Position numbers and translations under genes: made by a program
Notes under the pieces: generated by a model
Seen by the model: only the letters and a program-made list of their open reading frames with translations
Told to the model about the DNA's origin: nothing
The model's database searches: none
Part shown: in pieces, positions 9,435 through 19,310 of the stretch
Layout: the number at the start of each line of letters is the position of its first letter
How positions within the stretch are numbered: the first letter of the stretch is position 1
DNA from: Anaerolineaceae bacterium
GTDB taxonomy: Bacteria > Chloroflexota > Anaerolineae > Anaerolineales > Anaerolineaceae
Assembly: GCA_019429225.1 (NCBI GenBank)
Contig: JAHYJK010000006.1
Span: 1-54,710 of the forward strand
Length of the DNA stretch: 54,710 bases
Direction of reading: 5' to 3'

Positions 9435-9758
9435 ATGTACAATTCTGACACAGAAGTACTTTTTCCTGTAAGGGCAATACCCGGATTGAAAGGATTAAGA
9501 GGCCCTCAATGGGATCAATTGATTGATTTTGTATTAAATGACGCAAAAGATCAGGAAAAATTGGCGTTTGTTCTAATGATAGTGCGGTTGGTAGGCTGCG
9601 GTGGTTGTAATGCAGATTCTTTTAGGGCTATGAGAGGATGCACAAAATGCGCCCAACAATCTATTCGTAGATTCAGGGGTGATGATGGTGACTTACTTAA
9701 ATTATATGAGAAATCAAAAATAGAAGTAGAAAACAACAATAAAGGTAATATTTCTTAA
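9435..9758 (+). CDS. Small uncharacterised four-Cys protein in the nuo operon
   Basis: MYNSDTEVLFPVRAIPGLKGLRGPQWDQLID...GCGGCNADSFRAMRGCTKCAQQSIRRF; ATG at 9435. Confidence 0.8.
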   Translation: MYNSDTEVLFPVRAIPGLKGLRGPQWDQLIDFVLNDAKDQEKLAFVLMIVRLVGCGGCNADSFRAMRGCTKCAQQSIRRFRGDDGDLLKLYEKSKIEVENNNKGNIS

Positions 9759-9776
9759 TTAATTGAAAGGTGACTA

Positions 9777-10859
9777 ATGACTGTAAACAACGTAACAAAT
9801 GAAGAAGTTCTTGCTGCGCTTTCAAAAGTACAAGAGCCAGAATTGCACAAAGATCTCGTATCACTAAATATGATCAAAGATTTATCCATTAATGGGTCAG
9901 AAGTAAAATTTACGATTGTTCTTACCACGCCTGCATGTCCTTTAAAAGGCAAAATTGAAAAAGAATCTAGAGACGCTGTCATGGCGATAGCTGGTGTTGA
10001 TAAAGTTGTTATTATGTTAGATTCAAATGTTCCATCAGATGGAAGAAATCGAGGAAATTTATCTGTGCAAGCTAAAAATGTTGTTGCAATTGCCTCAGGG
10101 AAAGGTGGGGTTGGTAAATCTACGGTAAGTGTCAATATTGCCGTTTCATTAGCAAAAGCCGGGGCACGTGTTGGACTATTAGATGCTGATATCTATGGCC
10201 CAAACATTCCAACAATGATGGGTGTTGATCACTTACCAGCTTTCAATGAAAATAAAATTATTCCCGCTGTTGCGTTTGGGGTCAAGTTAATGAGTATTGG
10301 TTTTCTGGTTAAACCTGGTCAACCACTGATCTGGCGTGGACCTATGTTACATTCTGCAATACGCCAATTCTTATCGGATGTTGCCTGGGGTGAAATGGAT
10401 TACCTCATCATTGATTTACCACCTGGAACGGGTGATGCCCAGTTAAGCCTCGCACAATCAATTCCGATTAGTGGTGGTGTGATTGTCACAACACCACAGG
10501 CTGTCTCTTTAGAAGATGCAAGTCGCGGATTATATATGTTTAAACAGCTTGACATTCCAATCCTTGGTGTGATTGAAAACATGAGTTTTCTTGAATTGCC
10601 TGACGGTCAGATCATGGAGATATTCGGTAGTGGAGGCGGAGAAGCATTAGCAAATGAAGCCCAAACAGAATTTTTTGGAAAAATCCCATTAGAAACTGAT
10701 GTGCGTGTAGGTGGAGATTCTGGTAAACCTATCGTGATTTCAGACCCAGATTCAAAAGCTGCTATAGCTCTGAAGAAAATGTCTGAACTAATAGCAGCAA
10801 AATTAAGTATGGCAGCTTTAAATACAAACCCAGTCATCCAATTAGAAATTGTTGAGTAA
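9777..10859 (+). CDS. mrp: Mrp/NBP35-family Fe-S carrier P-loop ATPase with N-terminal DUF59/MIP18-like domain
   Basis: VLAALSKVQEPELHKDLVSLNMIKDL N-term; IASGKGGVGKSTVSVNIAVSLA Walker A. Confidence 0.93.
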   Translation: MTVNNVTNEEVLAALSKVQEPELHKDLVSLNMIKDLSINGSEVKFTIVLTTPACPLKGKIEKESRDAVMAIAGVDKVVIMLDSNVPSDGRNRGNLSVQAKNVVAIASGKGGVGKSTVSVNIAVSLAKAGARVGLLDADIYGPNIPTMMGVDHLPAFNENKIIPAVAFGVKLMSIGFLVKPGQPLIWRGPMLHSAIRQFLSDVAWGEMDYLIIDLPPGTGDAQLSLAQSIPISGGVIVTTPQAVSLEDASRGLYMFKQLDIPILGVIENMSFLELPDGQIMEIFGSGGGEALANEAQTEFFGKIPLETDVRVGGDSGKPIVISDPDSKAAIALKKMSELIAAKLSMAALNTNPVIQLEIVE

Positions 10860-10862
10860 TAA

Positions 10863-11903
10863 ATGGAAAATAAACCCCTACATAATGTTGTTTCAGTCAG
10901 GTTTTCCAAGGTTGGAAAACTATATCATTTTGAAGCTGATGCAGAAATGAGCCTTTCTTTTGGCGACCATGTTGTTGTAGAAACTGCGCGTGGTTGGCAA
11001 TTAGGTGAAGTTGCTCAAATAATTGGCGATGTTTCTACTCCTGGCGAAGGTTCTTGGAAAAAAATTGATAGAAAAGCAACGGAAGAAGATTTCCAGCAAA
11101 GAAAAATCAATGAAGAGAAAGAAGCTGAATTATTAGATTTTTCAAGAAATGAAATCAAAGCGCAAAAACTTGATGGCGTCAAAATTGTTTCGGTTGAATT
11201 TAGTCTGGATGGATCAAGAACATCGGTTTTATACAGTTATGAGGGGGATAACAAAGTTGAATTAAAAAATCTGAAACAAGAAATTAATAAATTTGTTCAA
11301 CAATCACAAGTTGAATTGCGACAAATCGGTCCCAGGGATGTGGCCAAAATATTTGGCGGGATGGGTGCATGTGGTTTGCCAACAAGATGTTGTTCGAAAT
11401 TCCTGACAGATTTTAGTTCGATATCCATAAGGATGGCAAAAGAACAGGGCATTTCATTGACACCAACGGAAATTACCGGTATGTGTGGCCGATTAAGATG
11501 TTGTTTGATTTATGAATACGAAATGTATGCCGAGAATAGAAAACAGTTACCAAAAAGGAACAAACGGGTAATTACACCAGTCGGAGAAGGTAAGGTTTTT
11601 GATGTCCTACCGCTCAAAATGGCCGTGATTGTTGATATTCCAGAGATCGGTAGAAAAGAATTTTTCAACTCAGATATTCAATTGGTTGATGGTTCTTCTC
11701 ATCAACAAATCCAATCAAAAATTAAATTAGAAGAAAAAGATGTGGTCGTTGAAGTTGATGAGAGTGACTCTATCAATAAAAATTCCGATAGTGAGACCAA
11801 GGAAAGAAATCAGAGTAAAAATCAACAAGGTGGTAAAGGAAGAAGACCTCGCTGGAGAAAACGCCGGCCTTCAAATCAGAATAAAAGCAATGACAGAAAA
11901 TAA
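10863..11903 (+). CDS. PSP1-domain regulatory iron-sulfur protein (RicT/YaaT-like)
   Basis: GACGLPTRCCSKFL and MCGRLRCCLIYEY motifs typical of PSP1 family. Confidence 0.88.
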   Translation: MENKPLHNVVSVRFSKVGKLYHFEADAEMSLSFGDHVVVETARGWQLGEVAQIIGDVSTPGEGSWKKIDRKATEEDFQQRKINEEKEAELLDFSRNEIKAQKLDGVKIVSVEFSLDGSRTSVLYSYEGDNKVELKNLKQEINKFVQQSQVELRQIGPRDVAKIFGGMGACGLPTRCCSKFLTDFSSISIRMAKEQGISLTPTEITGMCGRLRCCLIYEYEMYAENRKQLPKRNKRVITPVGEGKVFDVLPLKMAVIVDIPEIGRKEFFNSDIQLVDGSSHQQIQSKIKLEEKDVVVEVDESDSINKNSDSETKERNQSKNQQGGKGRRPRWRKRRPSNQNKSNDRK

Positions 11904-13092
11904 TTTAGTCCAATTAGCCAAAGAAAATTTTAATTATTCGGTTAGTTTTAGAAGGGATTTTCACCAACATCCTGAGTTGGGCTTCCAGGAAATTAGAACC
12001 TCGGAAATAATCACCAAAGAATTAATGAATCTTGGTTTTGCAGTAAGAAAATACATTGGAAAAACTGGAGTGCTTGGTGTCCTTAAAGGCACTTCGGTTG
12101 GACCAACGCTACTATTGAGATTCGACATGGATGCATTACCTATCCGTGAAACCAACACAACCACTTATGTTTCAAAAAATGAGGGGATTATGCATGCCTG
12201 TGGTCATGATGGACATATGGCAATTGGGCTTACAATCGCAAAAATCCTTAGTTTATATAGAGACCAAATTACCGGAACTGTAAAAATTATTTTTCAACCT
12301 GCTGAAGAGGGACTTGGTGGTGCTCTTGCGACGATCGAAGATGGTGTTTTAGAAAATCCTCGGCCTGATTATTGTTTGGGGTTGCATATATGGAATGAAA
12401 AACCGCTAGGTTGGTTTGGAATTAATTCTGGCGCAATGATGGCTGGTGCTGATACTTTTGAAATCATCGTGAATGGTAAAGGTGGACATGGTGGCTTACC
12501 ACATAAAGCAATAGATCCGATCATTTGTGCAGCTCATATCATTACAACCATACAGACGATTGTGAGCAGGAATATTTCTCCTCTCGACAATGCTGTTGTC
12601 AGTTTTGGCAGCATAAAAGGTGGTTCAACATTTAATGTAATTCCTGATTCCGTATACCTTTCGGGAACAATTCGTACCTTTGATCCACAAATCAGGATGG
12701 AAGTAATTCAAAATCTGGAAAGAATTTCCAAATCGGTGGGTGAAGGTATGGGGTGTACAGTTGAATTTACTTTGGATGAGGTGACACCTGCTGTTGTAAA
12801 TAATTCAAAAATTGCAGCTGATTTACAAAAAGTGATTCGTAAAGTTTTTCCTGATTTTTCGATTGATATGGATCTTAAAACAATGGGCTCAGAAGATTTC
12901 TCTTTGTTCCTGAATGAGGTCCCTGGTTGTTTTTATTTTGTTGGATCGGCAAATCCAGATAAGAACCTGATTTACGGGCATCATCATCCAAAGTTTGATT
13001 TTGATGAAGGTGTTCTACCAATAGCAGTTGCAAGTTTGCTGGGTATGATTGAAGAATTAGGTTGCTTATCCATTCGATCATTGAATTCATAA
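11890..13092 (+). CDS. M20-family amidohydrolase/peptidase
   Basis: RRDFHQHPELGFQEIRTSE, MHACGHDGHMA, PAEEGLGGA; ATG at 11890 overlaps the previous stop. Confidence 0.9.
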   Translation: MTENNLVQLAKENFNYSVSFRRDFHQHPELGFQEIRTSEIITKELMNLGFAVRKYIGKTGVLGVLKGTSVGPTLLLRFDMDALPIRETNTTTYVSKNEGIMHACGHDGHMAIGLTIAKILSLYRDQITGTVKIIFQPAEEGLGGALATIEDGVLENPRPDYCLGLHIWNEKPLGWFGINSGAMMAGADTFEIIVNGKGGHGGLPHKAIDPIICAAHIITTIQTIVSRNISPLDNAVVSFGSIKGGSTFNVIPDSVYLSGTIRTFDPQIRMEVIQNLERISKSVGEGMGCTVEFTLDEVTPAVVNNSKIAADLQKVIRKVFPDFSIDMDLKTMGSEDFSLFLNEVPGCFYFVGSANPDKNLIYGHHHPKFDFDEGVLPIAVASLLGMIEELGCLSIRSLNS

Positions 13093-13142
13093 ATCACATA
13101 AAATCCGGATAAATTGTATAAGGATAGCATTACATAGTTCTC

Positions 13143-13172
13143 TTGACTGCCTGGTTGCCAAGATGCTATACT
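13143..13172 (+). promoter_or_regulatory. Sigma70-like promoter for the GntR/korAB unit
   Basis: TTGACT-N18-TATACT. Confidence 0.6.
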
Positions 13173-13183
13173 GACAATTAAGT

Positions 13184-13201
13184 ATTAATCATCCGATTAA
13201 T
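13184..13201. promoter_or_regulatory. Inverted repeat, candidate GntR operator just downstream of the promoter
   Basis: ATTAATC-atcc-GATTAAT. Confidence 0.5.
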
Positions 13202-13226
13202 CAGATTATTTGTTTTTCGGCTATTT

Positions 13227-13928
13227 ATGATGATATTTTCAAATTCAAACAACCATTTATCGGAATTTCTCAGGTACATAGCCGAAAAATCTTTATTGGG
13301 GGAAGTAAGGATCCCCGCATTGACTGTGCTCAGTAAAGAGTTGCAGGTTAGTGTTGCCAGTTTAAGAGAACAATTAGAGGTGGCTAGAGTTTTAGGTTTT
13401 GTTGAGGTGAAACCAAAAACAGGAATTCGCTGGCTGCCTTACAACTTTACTCCATCCCTTTTATTATCTGTGTCGTATGCATTATCCATTTCTCCTGATT
13501 TTTTTGAACAATTCAGGGATATGCGGAACCATTTAGAGGGAGCTTATTTTCTTGAATCAGTTGCTAAATTATCAAAAAATGATATCGATCAATTAAAAAA
13601 TATTGTTTTAAGAGCTGAAGAAAAAATAATTTCCAGCCCCCCTAAATTACCACATGCAGAGCATCGCGAATTTCATGCAAGAATCTTCTCAAGAATACAG
13701 AATAATTTCGTCAAATCAATTTTTTCGGTGTACTGGGATATTTACGAATATCAAGGCTATGCAATTATCAATGATCTGGATTACTTGAAAAGAGTCTGGC
13801 ATTTTCATCGACTCGTTTATGAGGGAATTCAATACGGGAATATTCATCAAGCATTGGAAGCATTTCTTGAACATAAAAACTTAATGATAAAAAATATTAA
13901 ATCTGTACCTTCGCAAACTTTCGAATAA
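13227..13928 (+). CDS. GntR-family (FCD-like) transcriptional regulator
   Basis: GEVRIPALTVLSKELQVSVASLREQLEVARVLGFVEVKPKTGI wHTH followed by all-alpha effector domain. Confidence 0.85.
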   Translation: MMIFSNSNNHLSEFLRYIAEKSLLGEVRIPALTVLSKELQVSVASLREQLEVARVLGFVEVKPKTGIRWLPYNFTPSLLLSVSYALSISPDFFEQFRDMRNHLEGAYFLESVAKLSKNDIDQLKNIVLRAEEKIISSPPKLPHAEHREFHARIFSRIQNNFVKSIFSVYWDIYEYQGYAIINDLDYLKRVWHFHRLVYEGIQYGNIHQALEAFLEHKNLMIKNIKSVPSQTFE

Positions 13929-13953
13929 ATAGATTCTTTAATAAGGAGAGGAA

Positions 13954-15795
13954 ATGGCTAAAAATAATCCTACTAAAGAGGTTGAAATCATAAAAAACAA
14001 TAAAATAATCAATGATTTTTGCATAACTTTCAGTACAGTCAATGGATCTGGAAGCGCAACCGCTAACACAACTTTAATGCGTACCTTTTTTAAAATGGGG
14101 ATTCCAGTATCTGGAAAGAACATTTTCCCTTCGAATATTCAAGGATTACCAACCTGGTATACACTGAGATTGAGTAAACATGGTTATTTGGCTCGAGTTC
14201 AGGAAGATGATATTGTAATTGCGATGAACCCCTCAACAATCAATAAAGAGATTGATTACATTGTTCCTGGAGGAGCGCTTTTCTATCCGGATGATATCAA
14301 AATAGCCAATACCAGAGGTGACATTGTTTACTATCCCATACCTATTCGAAAAATTATCAAAGAATCTGAAGTTACCCCCAGTCTAAAAGATTATATATCT
14401 AACATGGTATATGTAGGTATACTGGCTCAAATGCTTGGGATTCCACTTGTGATTATCCAGGAAGCATTAAGTTTCCATTTTAAGAACAAAGAAAAACCCG
14501 TAAATCTTAATATGGATGTTATTGGAAAATCTGCAGAGTGGGCTAAGGAAAATCTAACCAAATCAGATCCATATTTTGTTGAACCCATGCAAGGCAACGA
14601 TGATTGGATCATGTCTGATGGAAATACAGCTGGTGCGTTAGGCTCAATATTTGGCGGAGTTCAATTTACAGCGTGGTATCCAATCACACCTGCTTCCTCG
14701 TTAGCCGAATCATTGCATGAATACATTCCTGAATTGAGAACTGACCCTGTTACAGGGAAGGAAACATCGGTAATTGTTCAGGCGGAAGATGAGTTAGCAG
14801 CGATTGGTATGGCAATTGGGGCTGGGTGGGGTGGTTTACGGTCGATGACCTCCACGTCAGGTCCTGGGTTGAGTTTGATGACAGAATTTATTGGACTTGC
14901 ATATTATGCTGAGATACCTGTTGTTATCTGGAATGTCCAGAGAGTTGGACCCAGTACCGGATTGCCAACCAGGACGGCCCAAGGGGATATTACATTTGTA
15001 AAATTCATGGGTCATGGAGATACAGATAATATTATGCTTTTTCCAGGTTCTGTAAATGAATGCTTTGAATTTGGGTGGAAAGCTTTTGACATTGCTGAAA
15101 GATTACAAACACCTGTTGTCGTCATGTCGGATCTGGATTTGGGCATGAATGAATGGATGACACCAAAGTTTAATTATCCTGATCAACCGATTGACCGCGG
15201 AAAAATATTATGGGAAGAAGATTTACAAAAAATGCTGGATAAATACCAGAATGAATTTGGTCGCTATAAAGATCTGGACGGGGATGGTATCCCTTACCGA
15301 ACGCTGGTTGGCAATATGCATCCCAAAGCTGCATATTTTACACGTGGTACTGGACATGATGAATATGCAAGTTACACAGAAGATCCAGAAATTTGGGAAG
15401 AGAGCTTATCCCGGATAAAAAGAAAATTTGAAAATGGGAAACAATATCTTCCAAAACCAATGATTAAATCGAATGATTCTAAAAGTGGCATTATCTGTGT
15501 TGGATCGGCAGCATTTCCAGTTGAGGAAGCTATTGATATGCTTTCGAAAGACCATTTGTATTTTGATTACATGAGAATTAAAAGTATTCCTTTTCATCAA
15601 GAGGTCATCGATTTCCTTCACATACATGACAGAATTTACATTGTAGAGCTTAATCGTGATGGCCAATTAGCTCAATTATTAACCTTAGCGGCTCCGGTAG
15701 AATCTATAAAATTCAGAAATGTAACGAAAGTTGATGGACTACCTTTAACGGCCAAATGGATTGCAAATGAGATCCGCAAAGACGAGGAGAAATAA
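13954..15795 (+). CDS. korA: 2-oxoacid:acceptor oxidoreductase, gamma-alpha fused subunit
   Basis: Gamma-type N-terminal domain GSGSATANTTLMRTFFKMGIPVSGKNIFPSNIQGLPTWY; alpha domain FTAWYPITPASSLAE, TSGPGLSLM. Confidence 0.92.
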   Translation: MAKNNPTKEVEIIKNNKIINDFCITFSTVNGSGSATANTTLMRTFFKMGIPVSGKNIFPSNIQGLPTWYTLRLSKHGYLARVQEDDIVIAMNPSTINKEIDYIVPGGALFYPDDIKIANTRGDIVYYPIPIRKIIKESEVTPSLKDYISNMVYVGILAQMLGIPLVIIQEALSFHFKNKEKPVNLNMDVIGKSAEWAKENLTKSDPYFVEPMQGNDDWIMSDGNTAGALGSIFGGVQFTAWYPITPASSLAESLHEYIPELRTDPVTGKETSVIVQAEDELAAIGMAIGAGWGGLRSMTSTSGPGLSLMTEFIGLAYYAEIPVVIWNVQRVGPSTGLPTRTAQGDITFVKFMGHGDTDNIMLFPGSVNECFEFGWKAFDIAERLQTPVVVMSDLDLGMNEWMTPKFNYPDQPIDRGKILWEEDLQKMLDKYQNEFGRYKDLDGDGIPYRTLVGNMHPKAAYFTRGTGHDEYASYTEDPEIWEESLSRIKRKFENGKQYLPKPMIKSNDSKSGIICVGSAAFPVEEAIDMLSKDHLYFDYMRIKSIPFHQEVIDFLHIHDRIYIVELNRDGQLAQLLTLAAPVESIKFRNVTKVDGLPLTAKWIANEIRKDEEK

Positions 15796-16847
15796 TGATG
15801 GTTAACTCTGAAATTAAAACAGGTAACGAAAATTCAGCTGGTTTGACCCGTGCTGATTATCGTGGAAGACCAAGTACACTTTGTCAAGGCTGTGGTCACA
15901 ATTCAATTTCCAGTCAGATTGTGGCTGCTTGTTATGAGTTAGGTCTTGTTCCAGAAAAAATTGCCAAGTTCAGTGGGATAGGATGTTCCAGTAAAAGTCC
16001 TACATATTTTCTCAGCCGATCGTTCGGATTTAATGGGTTACATGGAAGAATGCCTTCTGTCGCATTAGGTGGCTTATTCGCTGATATCACAGTCAAAGGA
16101 TTAGGGGTAAGTGGTGATGGGGATACAGCGTCAATTGGCATGGGTCAATTCAAACATTTAGCACGCCGCAATATGCCTATGGTGTATATTGTTGAAAATA
16201 ATGGTGTTTATGGACTAACCAAAGGACAATTTTCTGCAACTGCTGAAGAAGGTCTGTTGTTGAAACGACAGGGAATAAATACATATTTGCCAGTTGATAT
16301 CTGTATGGAAGCATTGGTCACGAATGCATCATTTGTGGCCCGTGGTTTTGCTGGTGATCCCAAACAATTAAAAAATCTTTTGAAAGCGGCTCTTAGTCAT
16401 GATGGATTGGCGATCTTAGACATTATCAGTCCATGTGTTACTTTTCATAATAAAGAAAATTCTTATCACTCCTATTTATGGGGAAAAGAACATGAAATTC
16501 AACTTCATGACATAGAATTTGTGCAAGCCAGAGATGAAATTACGATAGAAGATTTCGAACCTGGTTCATCAAAAGAAGTTTCTTTACATGATGGCACTGT
16601 GGTTCTCATGAAGAAATTAGACAAGGATTATGACCCTACTAACCGCTATGAAGCACTGAGGATATTAGAGGAAGCTGAAAGAGAAAATACATTGATTACA
16701 GGGCTCTTATTTGTCGATCCTAACGCTAAAACATTGTTTGATCGATACTGTTTGCCTGATGAGCCTTTAAATCGTTTAGAACCCAGCAAATTACGTCCTT
16801 CAGCTGATGCCTTGAATAAACTTAATCAATCGTTATTTATGAAATAA
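15795..16847 (+). CDS. korB: 2-oxoacid:acceptor oxidoreductase, TPP-binding beta subunit
   Basis: LCQGCGHNSISSQI, GIGCSSKSPTYF, GDGDTASIGMGQF, VENNGVYGLTKGQ. Confidence 0.93.
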   Translation: MMVNSEIKTGNENSAGLTRADYRGRPSTLCQGCGHNSISSQIVAACYELGLVPEKIAKFSGIGCSSKSPTYFLSRSFGFNGLHGRMPSVALGGLFADITVKGLGVSGDGDTASIGMGQFKHLARRNMPMVYIVENNGVYGLTKGQFSATAEEGLLLKRQGINTYLPVDICMEALVTNASFVARGFAGDPKQLKNLLKAALSHDGLAILDIISPCVTFHNKENSYHSYLWGKEHEIQLHDIEFVQARDEITIEDFEPGSSKEVSLHDGTVVLMKKLDKDYDPTNRYEALRILEEAERENTLITGLLFVDPNAKTLFDRYCLPDEPLNRLEPSKLRPSADALNKLNQSLFMK

Positions 16848-16867
16848 CATTCTTGGAATAAATTTAC

Positions 16868-16928
16868 AATCATCCAATAACTGAAGATTTCAGGAGATGG
16901 AATCTGAAATAATTGGATGATTTTTATT
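16868..16928. terminator. Nested hairpin between convergent korB and rhodanese genes, probable bidirectional terminator
   Basis: Outer stem AATCATCCAAT/ATTGGATGATT, inner ATTTCAG/CTGAAAT, followed by TTTTATTT. Confidence 0.65.
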
Positions 16929-17747
16929 TCTAATCCATTCGCTCCATGAACCTAAATATAAATGGATTGGTTTTATGCCGATGTGTTGCATTACTGCAAA
17001 ATTCAAGCAGGATGTAACACCGGATCCACAATACACGACCTTAGATGTATCGTATTTTTCTTCAAGCAAGTCGTTATATTTTTCTTGCAATTCCTCTACT
17101 GGCAATAATATCCCATTTACATCCAAATTGTTCTGATGAAAGAAATTAATAGCATTGGGTATGCGACCAGCAACCTTATCTAAAGGCTCTTCCAATCCTA
17201 AATAGCGTTCTCTTGATCTTGCATCAATGATTGTGTAATCTGGCTGGTATATGATCGTTTCCATTTCCGATGTTGTTTTCATTAACTTAAGATCAGGAGA
17301 TCCGATAAATTTTGAGGGTTGATTATGAACCTGGCCAGATTCCTGTGAAAAACCAGAATCTAACCAGGCAGCGAACCCTCCGTTCAATATGGCTACATTT
17401 AAATGACCAAAATATTTCAACATCCACCATAAACGGCTGGCAAACGATCCAGAGGTTGTATCATAGACAACCACCTGTTTGTGCTCGTCAATTCCCCAAT
17501 TTGAACAGGTTTCGATAAATTTATCTGGCTCTGGTAAAGGATGTCTGCCGGTTTCTTCAGTAATCTTTCCGGATAAATCCTTATCTAAATCAGCATAAAT
17601 CGCGTTTGGGATGTGATTTTTCAGGTAATCCTGGTACCCCCAGGTCGGATTAATGAGGTCAAAACGACAATCAATGATAACCAAATTATTAAGATCCAAT
17701 AATTTAACCAAATCATCAGGATCGATAAAAGTAGTAAATGTTTCCAT
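16890..17747 (-). CDS. Thiosulfate/3-mercaptopyruvate sulfurtransferase (tandem rhodanese)
   Basis: Two rhodanese domains, active-site VVYCGSGVTSC; start at METFTTFIDPDD. Confidence 0.92.
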   Translation of the reverse strand: METFTTFIDPDDLVKLLDLNNLVIIDCRFDLINPTWGYQDYLKNHIPNAIYADLDKDLSGKITEETGRHPLPEPDKFIETCSNWGIDEHKQVVVYDTTSGSFASRLWWMLKYFGHLNVAILNGGFAAWLDSGFSQESGQVHNQPSKFIGSPDLKLMKTTSEMETIIYQPDYTIIDARSRERYLGLEEPLDKVAGRIPNAINFFHQNNLDVNGILLPVEELQEKYNDLLEEKYDTSKVVYCGSGVTSCLNFAVMQHIGIKPIHLYLGSWSEWIRNKNHPIISDSIS

Positions 17748-17751
17748 AAAG

Positions 17752-19209
17752 TTATTTTTTTCCAATGGTATGTAATAGCAGAAAGTTAGGCGGGCGCATA
17801 TCACCCATTGGAAGCCCTGACACAAAAATTATCTGTTGACCGTTTTGAATGGGGTTAGACGCAATGATCGCTTCTTCCACAAAAGCAACCATATCCTCAA
17901 TCGTAGTGGCGTGCGGAACCTGGTACGGTTTTACGCCCCAGAACAGTGATAGCATTCGAAAAGTTTCTAGCTCTGGAGTGAATGCGAGAATTGGAACCTT
18001 TGGCCGTACTTTTGACATCAATAAAGCTGTTTTACCCGATTGGGTTAAAACTGCAATATAAGCTACATCACGATCAAAAGCTAAGTCTCCTGCTGCTCGG
18101 GTTAAAGCGACAGCATCATCGTGTGTTTGGTCCAATGGATGACGTTTAATGTATCCCCAATGATGATAATTCGCTTCAGCCTCTTTTATGATCGAAACCA
18201 TCATCGAGATGACCTCGAGTGGATATTTTCCAATAGCTGTCTCACCAGAGAGCATGACAGCATCACTTCCATCCAGGATTGCATTTGCGACATCGGATGC
18301 TTCTGCACGTGTTGGACGAGGGCTATTGATCATTGAATCTAACATTTGGGTAGCGGTGATTACAAATTTTGCTTTTTTGTATGCTGAATCAATAATTTTC
18401 TTTTGAAAAATGGGAACACAAGCAGGTGAGGTTTCTACAGCCAGATCACCGCGAGCAACCATAACACCATCGGTCACATCCAGTATTTCTTCTAATCTTT
18501 CAATCGCCTGGGGACGTTCCATTTTTGCAATTACAGTTGGTGGGATTCGGTAGGGTGCTATTTCACGAATTGCTTCCTTGACTCTCACCACGTCTTCAGG
18601 ACCGGAAACAAAGGAAATTGCTACAGCATCAATACCATTTTTTAGACCAAATTCCAGATCTTCTTTATCCTTTTCCGTGAACCCAGGGATCTTAAGATCA
18701 GTTCCCGGCAGGTTAACACCTTTATTTGAAGTTAAAATCCCCCCCAAAATAACTTTTGCAAAAACAGTATCATTTACTACATTTATCACTTCCAGCTCCA
18801 GATTACCATCATCGAGGAGGATGCTATCTTTTGGATTAACACTTCTGGCAAGATTTGGTACATCTAAAGGAAGTGTTGCGGCTACAGAATCGGAATTAAA
18901 ATTTTGATTATCAACATCTACCGGGGTTAAAGCGACAGTTTGATCCTTTTCAAGTTGAATTCCTTCAGGAGGTAGTTTACCAACCCTTAATTTGGGACCT
19001 TGAAGATCCTGCAGGATGGTGATCGGTTTATGTAATTCTTTGGATAACTTTCTGATTAACTCAATATTTCGTAAATGGTTCTCATGGGTACCGTGTGAGA
19101 AGTTTAATCGAACGATATCAAGGCCTTCAAGGATCAATTTTCTTAAGATTTCCTCTTTATCACTACTTGGACCCAATGTGGCTATTATTTTTGCTCTTCT
19201 TTCCATCAT
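17752..19209 (-). CDS. pyk: Pyruvate kinase
   Basis: RRAKIIATLGPSS, RLNFSHG, VMVARGDLAVE, TATQMLDSMI. Confidence 0.97.
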   Translation of the reverse strand: MMERRAKIIATLGPSSDKEEILRKLILEGLDIVRLNFSHGTHENHLRNIELIRKLSKELHKPITILQDLQGPKLRVGKLPPEGIQLEKDQTVALTPVDVDNQNFNSDSVAATLPLDVPNLARSVNPKDSILLDDGNLELEVINVVNDTVFAKVILGGILTSNKGVNLPGTDLKIPGFTEKDKEDLEFGLKNGIDAVAISFVSGPEDVVRVKEAIREIAPYRIPPTVIAKMERPQAIERLEEILDVTDGVMVARGDLAVETSPACVPIFQKKIIDSAYKKAKFVITATQMLDSMINSPRPTRAEASDVANAILDGSDAVMLSGETAIGKYPLEVISMMVSIIKEAEANYHHWGYIKRHPLDQTHDDAVALTRAAGDLAFDRDVAYIAVLTQSGKTALLMSKVRPKVPILAFTPELETFRMLSLFWGVKPYQVPHATTIEDMVAFVEEAIIASNPIQNGQQIIFVSGLPMGDMRPPNFLLLHTIGKK

Positions 19210-19270
19210 TTCACCTGATTTCTATAATTTATTGTTAGGATAATTTTAGATCATTTTGTCTTAAGATGAT

Positions 19271-19297
19271 GAAAAACCGCCTTTTTCAAGGCGGTCG
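19271..19297 (-). terminator. Intrinsic terminator downstream of rocD
   Basis: On minus strand: ACCGCCTT-gaaa-AAGGCGGT-TTTTC. Confidence 0.85.
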
Positions 19298-19310
19298 ATA
19301 ATTTTGTTTT

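Noticed and set aside
9755-10135. 126-aa minus-strand ORF
   Set aside because: Antisense to mrp; no independent RBS or family.
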